From CAZVYJ01 sp964631565 (GTDB lineage Bacteria > Planctomycetota > Phycisphaerae > SM23-33), in NCBI GenBank assembly GCA_964631565.1, contig CAZVYJ010000084.1, forward strand, positions 1 through 8,545: DNA of 8,545 nucleotides, written 5' to 3'. Positions 5,637-8,545 of the stretch are shown one piece after another. A program made the translations under genes and the position numbers. The notes beneath the pieces were generated by a model. It worked only from the letters and a program-made list of their open reading frames with translations. It made no database searches and had not been told where the DNA came from. Each line of letters opens with the position of its first letter. Within the stretch, counting starts at the first letter, position 1.

Positions 5637-6920
5637 ATGATGCAAATGAACGTTCGAAAGCAAATGGAGGTTTTCCAAAAATTTTTCGCCGAGCGGTCCG
5701 CCGAGGGTACTTTGCGGGTTTTGCGCGAGCTTGACTCGCCGGCAGGACCGACCGTAAGCATGGACGGGGGGGAGCTAATATGCCTGTGCAGCAATGATTA
5801 TCTCGGCCTGGCCAACGACCCGGCCGTCAGGCGGGCTGCCGTCGAGGCCATCGAAAAGTGGGGCGTCGGCAGCGGGGCGTCGCGGCTGATAAGCGGAACT
5901 CAGACCCCGCACACCGAGCTCGAACGCCGCCTGGCGGAGTTCAAACGCGCCGAGGCTGCCCTTGTCACCTCGACCGGCTGGCAGGCGAACCATGTCGCCG
6001 TCGCGGCGCTGGCGGGGGCGGGCGACCTGATTTTGTTCGATAAGCTCAACCATGCGAGCATCATCGACGCCGCCAAGGCCAGCGGCGCCAGGCTGCGGAC
6101 ATATCCGCACTGCGACGTGGAGCGGCTGGCGAAACTGCTTGAAAAACACCGCGGCGAGCACAAGCGATGTCTAATAGTCACCGACTCGCTGTTTTCGATG
6201 GACGGCGACGTCGCGCCGCTTCAAAAGCTTGTCGAGTTGAAGAATCGCTACGACGCCGTGCTGATGGTCGATGAGGCCCACGCAACCGGCGTGCTCGGCG
6301 CTGAAGGCCGCGGGGCGGCAGAGCTGCTCGGCGTCGAGAGCGAAATCGACGTGACCGTCGGCACGCTGTCGAAGGCGATAGGCGCGCTGGGCGGCTTCGT
6401 CGCCGGGCCCAGGCCGCTTATTGAGATGATAGTCAACACCGGCAGGGCGTTTATTTACACCACCGCCTTGCCGGCTGCCATATGCGCCGCCGCGATGAAG
6501 TCGCTGGACATAATCCGCGACGAGCCCGCCCGCCGCCAAAAACTGCTGACGATGGCGAAAGAATTGCGAGATGCTCTTGGAACCAAAGCCTGCGGCAGGC
6601 CTGCCGCGGGCTTTAACAAAGATGGAAATGGTGCGGAAGCAATTACTTCTTCAACTAGTCCCGAGCGTAAGCCTGTCCCCAAGGGGCGAGGGGATGCTGT
6701 TGAAATCGTCACACAGATAATCCCCGTCGTCATCGGCGACGCCGCCGAGGCGGTGCGGATAAGCGGCGAGCTTTTTGAGGCCGGTTTTCTCGTCCCTGCC
6801 ATCCGCCCGCCGACGGTTCCCCGCGGCGCCAGCCGACTTCGCGTGAGCCTGTCTTCCGCCCACGACCCGGCCGACATCCGCCGCTTCGCCGATACGTTCA
6901 ATTCATTGTTCATACGATAA
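5637..6920 (+). CDS. bioF: 8-amino-7-oxononanoate synthase with a ~40-residue insertion
   Basis: BioF is a PLP enzyme of the alpha-oxoamine synthase family. It condenses L-alanine with pimeloyl-ACP or -CoA to form 8-amino-7-oxononanoate, the first ring-building step of biotin synthesis. Visible landmarks are SNDYLGLA near the N-terminus, SGASRLISGTQ, the PLP Asp/His segment VDEAHATGVLG, and the Schiff-base lysine in GTLSKAIG (codon 6372-6374, Lys246). IRPPTVPRGASRLRVSLSSAH near the C-terminus favours BioF over glycine C-acetyltransferase (Kbl). From the ATG at 5637 it is 427 residues, about 40 longer than E. coli BioF. The excess sits at 6582-6701, in what should be a surface loop before the strand TQIIPVVIGD. 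No Shine-Dalgarno marks the start; ATGs at 5640, 5646 and 5664 are alternatives. A GTG at 5562 abuts guaB and is unlikely. No other biotin genes are in the window. Confidence 0.85.
   Translation: MMQMNVRKQMEVFQKFFAERSAEGTLRVLRELDSPAGPTVSMDGGELICLCSNDYLGLANDPAVRRAAVEAIEKWGVGSGASRLISGTQTPHTELERRLAEFKRAEAALVTSTGWQANHVAVAALAGAGDLILFDKLNHASIIDAAKASGARLRTYPHCDVERLAKLLEKHRGEHKRCLIVTDSLFSMDGDVAPLQKLVELKNRYDAVLMVDEAHATGVLGAEGRGAAELLGVESEIDVTVGTLSKAIGALGGFVAGPRPLIEMIVNTGRAFIYTTALPAAICAAAMKSLDIIRDEPARRQKLLTMAKELRDALGTKACGRPAAGFNKDGNGAEAITSSTSPERKPVPKGRGDAVEIVTQIIPVVIGDAAEAVRISGELFEAGFLVPAIRPPTVPRGASRLRVSLSSAHDPADIRRFADTFNSLFIR
6585..6614 (+). repeat. 30-bp near-perfect palindrome inside bioF
   Basis: Bases 6585-6599 (AAAGCCTGCGGCAGG) are complementary to 6600-6614 (CCTGCCGCGGGCTTT) at 14 of 15 positions, and the exception is a T-G wobble. 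The palindrome occupies exactly ten in-frame codons (KACGRPAAGF). It opens the block of extra codons in bioF (6582-6701). The rest of the block is more AT-rich than the flanking gene, then ends in a CCCC/GGGG dyad (6677-6686). This is the behaviour of a palindromic repeat that has inserted in a coding region without breaking the frame. Confidence 0.75.
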
Positions 6921-6935
6921 ATTCATAATATTTTC

Positions 6936-7095
6936 GTGTGTGCCACGGCCTACTTTTTTTTCGAGGGTGCCACGGCTTGCTTGCAAGCCGTGAGATGAAA
7001 TGGGGATGTTTTTACGTGTGCCGCGGCTTGCTTGCAAGCCGTGAGATGAAATGGGGATGTTTTTTATGTGTGCCACGGCTTGCTTGCAAGCCGTG
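6936..7095. repeat. REP-like palindrome cluster upstream of the transposase (three full copies, one decayed)
   Basis: Each full copy has perfect or near-perfect 10-bp arms, CACGGCTTGC and GCAAGCCGTG, around TT. Copies occupy 6971-6992, 7022-7043 and 7074-7095. Copy 2 has G for A at 7023, a wobble-tolerated change. Copies 1 and 2 are each followed by a conserved spacer, AGATGAAATGGGGATG plus a T-run, giving a 51-52 bp period. A fourth copy upstream (6936-6950) keeps only GTGTGTGCCACGGCC before a T8 run. The cluster begins 15 bp after the bioF stop codon, so the hairpins may also shape the 3' end of that mRNA. Confidence 0.85.
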
Positions 7096-7108
7096 CAGAC
7101 TTGATAAT
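7080..7108 (+). promoter_or_regulatory. Possible promoter of the transposase, -35 inside the third palindrome
   Basis: TTGCTT (7080-7085), part of the third palindrome, is 17 bp from GATAAT (7103-7108). The expected transcription start is near 7115, about two bases before the ATG at 7117, so the transcript would be leaderless. No Shine-Dalgarno is present. The -10 is good (5/6) and the -35 is modest (4/6). Confidence 0.35.
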
Positions 7109-7116
7109 CTGGATTC

Positions 7117-7629
7117 ATGGGGACAAGGCGTAAAACCTGTATCAGATACAACGAGACCGGCCACGCCCACATGTTGACATTCTCCTGCTATCAACAATTG
7201 CCGCTTCTTGGTTCCGAACGTACAGCGACGCTTTTAGTGGAGGCTCTTGATGAGGCCCGAAATAGTCAGAAATTCGACATCTGGGCTTATGTTGTAATGC
7301 CTGAACATGTCCACCTGCTTATTTGTCCACAAGGAGAAGATTATTCCATTTCCAAAATTCTTTTTGCTATAAAGCGTCCGGTGTCCTATCGGGCCAAACG
7401 CGAAGGGCTGTGCGGCTATCCTCATTTCTGGATGGCCGGAGGCGGGCATGACCGCAATTTGTGGAAGTTGGACGTCATATACAAAGAGCTAGACTATATT
7501 CATGCCAACCCCGTGCGCCGCGGGCTGTGCGAATCTCCGGAGCAATGGCGATTCAGCAGTGCGGCGTTCTGGGACGGCCGGAATGATGTCCCGCTGAAGA
7601 TGGATAATACAATACCACCGAGGCAGTGA
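7117..7629 (+). CDS. REP-associated tyrosine transposase (Y1/HUH family)
   Basis: This 170-residue protein is a RAYT, a single-strand DNA transposase/endonuclease related to IS200/IS605 TnpA. The metal-binding HUH motif is PEHVHLLI (His64, His66). The predicted catalytic tyrosine is Tyr127 in DYIHANPVRRGL, equivalent by my recollected alignment to Tyr115 of E. coli TnpA-REP. The N-terminal GHAHMLTFSCYQQLPLL and the C-terminal PEQWRFSSA are also family signatures. A segment usually seen as GGGYDRN reads GGGHDRN here (His111). Length and all core motifs are intact, so it is probably functional. The middle of the gene (about 7310-7380) is clearly more AT-rich than bioF, which suggests horizontal origin. 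The ATG at 7117 lies 21 bp after the third palindrome; no Shine-Dalgarno is seen. The flanking palindromes are its likely substrates. Confidence 0.9.
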   Translation: MGTRRKTCIRYNETGHAHMLTFSCYQQLPLLGSERTATLLVEALDEARNSQKFDIWAYVVMPEHVHLLICPQGEDYSISKILFAIKRPVSYRAKREGLCGYPHFWMAGGGHDRNLWKLDVIYKELDYIHANPVRRGLCESPEQWRFSSAAFWDGRNDVPLKMDNTIPPRQ

Positions 7630-7647
7630 TGATTCATAAAACGTTAA

Positions 7648-7669
7648 CACGGCTTGCAAGCAAGCCGTG
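7648..7669 (-). repeat. Downstream REP-like palindrome, inverted relative to the upstream copies
   Basis: CACGGCTTGC (7648-7657) and GCAAGCCGTG (7660-7669) pair perfectly around AA. With its right flank GCACACA it is the exact reverse complement of the third upstream copy and its TGTGTGC flank. It begins 18 bp after the transposase stop codon and closes the element. Confidence 0.85.
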
Positions 7670-7691
7670 GCACACATAGATAATATTGTAT

Positions 7692-7707
7692 CTCGTTGCA
7701 CAACGAG
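7692..7707. promoter_or_regulatory. 16-bp palindrome, possible operator of the secreted-protein gene
   Basis: CTCGTTG (7692-7698) and CAACGAG (7701-7707) are perfect inverted arms separated by CA. The dyad covers the candidate -35 hexamer of the downstream gene, a usual place for a repressor site. It could equally be another short palindromic repeat left by the neighbouring element. Confidence 0.4.
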
Positions 7708-7724
7708 GCCGAAAAGTCGATAAT
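7696..7724 (+). promoter_or_regulatory. Candidate promoter of the secreted-protein gene
   Basis: TTGCAC (7696-7701) is 17 bp from GATAAT (7719-7724), with an expected start near 7731 and a leader of about 23 nt. The -10 matches 5/6 and the -35 only its TTG. The -10 context (GATAATCTG) is the same as that before the transposase gene. An AAGGGG Shine-Dalgarno (7742-7747) lies 6 nt before the ATG. Confidence 0.4.
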
Positions 7725-7753
7725 CTGTCGGCAGCGTTAATAAGGGGTTTTTC

Positions 7754-8515
7754 ATGACTCGATGGTTTGCGACTGGAACGATTTGTGTTTGTCTGTTCGC
7801 CGTTGTTCTGGCGTTTGCAGGCGACGGCGACGATGCCGCCACGCAACCCGCCGCTACGCAACCGGCTGCGACTCAACCTGCCGCCGACAAAGAACTGTTC
7901 GAATACGCAGGACAGGTGCTTGACCCCGACGGCAAACCGGTCGAAGGCGCGACGGCAGTAGTCTATGACCGGTCATGGTTCGATTACTGGACGGTTCTGC
8001 AGATCGGCAAGGCGAAGACGGACGTTGACGGCAGATTCAGTATCAGCGCCAGGCCGATAAGGGCTTATAACGATATATTCCTTGTCATTTACAAGGATGG
8101 GTTTGCGATTGCCATTCAGGAGTTGAATCCGTGGCAGGGCGCATACTGCGTGCTGCACCTCAGTGGGCCGGTTGCACTGGCCGGCACCATCGTCGATGAC
8201 GTAGGCAACCCAGTCGCCGGCGCAAGGATATGTCCGGGTATTCCTCAGCGATGGGACCTGTTTTATGCCTGCATGAAAGGATTGGCCGCTCCCCTTGTTG
8301 CCGTGACCGACGAAAACGGTCGCTTCCGGTTGAACTGTCTGCCAGCCGGAACTGTGGTGAAAAAATTTTATGTGGCGGCGAATGGAATGGCCTCGGCGAT
8401 TATCACTGAGAACCATCCTGATGCCTGCCTGAGCAAATTTGAACTTGGCAGTGAGAATATCACGCTCCGCATGCACAAGGAAGCCGTCATAAGCCTGACT
8501 CATCCCCAGTTTTAG
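7754..8515 (+). CDS. Secreted protein with two carboxypeptidase-regulatory-like domains
   Basis: The 253-residue protein starts with a Sec-type signal peptide (hydrophobic core about 7-21, likely cut near Ala22). A low-complexity linker of three TQPAA repeats (residues 30-44) follows. Two CarboxypepD_reg-like beta-sandwich domains come next. The first (about 49-125) has GQVLDPDGKPVEGATAVV and KTDVDGRFSI. The second (about 138-240) has GTIVDDVGNPVAGARI and VTDENGRFRL. Such domains usually serve as structural or binding modules on exported proteins, and no catalytic domain is visible. Many planctomycete relatives are longer, so this may be a minimal version; the frame ends with a clean TAG at 8513-8515. 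An AAGGGG site 6 nt upstream supports the ATG at 7754. Export is well supported; the molecular role is unknown. Several cysteines in the mature part could form disulfides. Confidence 0.75.
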   Translation: MTRWFATGTICVCLFAVVLAFAGDGDDAATQPAATQPAATQPAADKELFEYAGQVLDPDGKPVEGATAVVYDRSWFDYWTVLQIGKAKTDVDGRFSISARPIRAYNDIFLVIYKDGFAIAIQELNPWQGAYCVLHLSGPVALAGTIVDDVGNPVAGARICPGIPQRWDLFYACMKGLAAPLVAVTDENGRFRLNCLPAGTVVKKFYVAANGMASAIITENHPDACLSKFELGSENITLRMHKEAVISLTHPQF

Positions 8516-8545
8516 TTCAGGCAAAAAAATAGCCGACTTCTTTAG

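Larger units (their letters stand above)
6936..7669 (+). mobile_element. REP/RAYT-type element: palindromic repeats bracketing a Y1 transposase
   Basis: The unit consists of a decayed repeat (6936-6950), three full palindromes (6971-6992, 7022-7043, 7074-7095), the transposase gene (7117-7629), and one palindrome in the opposite orientation (7648-7669). The last upstream copy with its TGTGTGC flank and the downstream copy with its flank are exact reverse complements over 29 bp. In the REP/RAYT systems known from Escherichia and Pseudomonas, the transposase binds and cleaves the REP hairpins and is usually a single domesticated copy per genome. The arrangement here fits that model. The boundaries are those of the repeats; no target-site duplication is visible, as expected for this family. 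Confidence 0.75.

Noticed and set aside
5562..5678. Upstream extension of guaB to 5678 and the GTG start of bioF at 5562
   Set aside because: The guaB extension matches nothing in IMPDH, while the ATG at 5561 has an excellent Shine-Dalgarno. The bioF extension abuts the guaB start codon and also lacks family similarity.
5637..6920. Glycine C-acetyltransferase (kbl)
   Set aside because: The GTLSKAIGALGGFVAG and IRPPTVPRG segments agree better with 8-amino-7-oxononanoate synthase, and no threonine dehydrogenase gene is adjacent.
6971..7095. CRISPR array
   Set aside because: Only three repeats are present, the spacers are nearly identical to each other, and no cas gene is nearby. The palindromes next to a RAYT explain it better.
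6938..7177. 79-residue plus-strand frame reading through the palindromes
   Set aside because: It is made almost wholly of the translated repeat units and overlaps the transposase start. Nothing indicates a real product.

Overview
The window looks like chromosomal DNA of an uncultured planctomycete, perhaps Phycisphaerae or Sedimentisphaerales. I infer this from family resemblance only: mixed use of Shine-Dalgarno sites, a secreted protein with an Ala-Thr-Gln-Pro spacer after its signal peptide, GC-rich housekeeping genes, and many short palindromic and degenerate intergenic repeats. No rRNA, tRNA or CRISPR array is visible.

Bases 1-461 hold no gene. They are a repeat-rich stretch downstream of the TolC gene, with nested inverted repeats at 64-114 and a near-identical 20-mer at 1-20 and 393-412. 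From 462 to 5561 four genes lie on the minus strand. In transcription order they are guaB (IMP dehydrogenase), a small unrecognised lipoprotein, a uroporphyrinogen-decarboxylase-superfamily protein, and a TolC-family outer-membrane lipoprotein. The lipoprotein and UroD-like genes are 21 bp apart and probably co-transcribed. The TolC gene has a near-consensus promoter of its own, placed so that its mRNA would be almost leaderless.

A 75-bp divergent region separates guaB from bioF (8-amino-7-oxononanoate synthase, biotin synthesis) on the plus strand. bioF carries about 40 extra codons in frame near its C-terminus. These begin with a 30-bp near-perfect palindrome that is read as exactly ten codons.

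Downstream of bioF is a REP/RAYT-type element. Three palindromic repeats with a 51-52 bp period, plus a decayed fourth, precede a Y1 (HUH) REP-associated tyrosine transposase, and one inverted copy follows it. The third upstream repeat may supply the -35 region of the transposase promoter. The last gene encodes a secreted protein with two carboxypeptidase-regulatory-like beta-sandwich domains.

The most notable content is how palindromic DNA is distributed here: a REP/RAYT unit, a palindrome inside a biosynthetic gene, and nested dyads around the TolC and lipoprotein genes. I see no clearly new multi-gene system. The UroD-like protein encoded between two lipoprotein genes is the least understood gene grouping.
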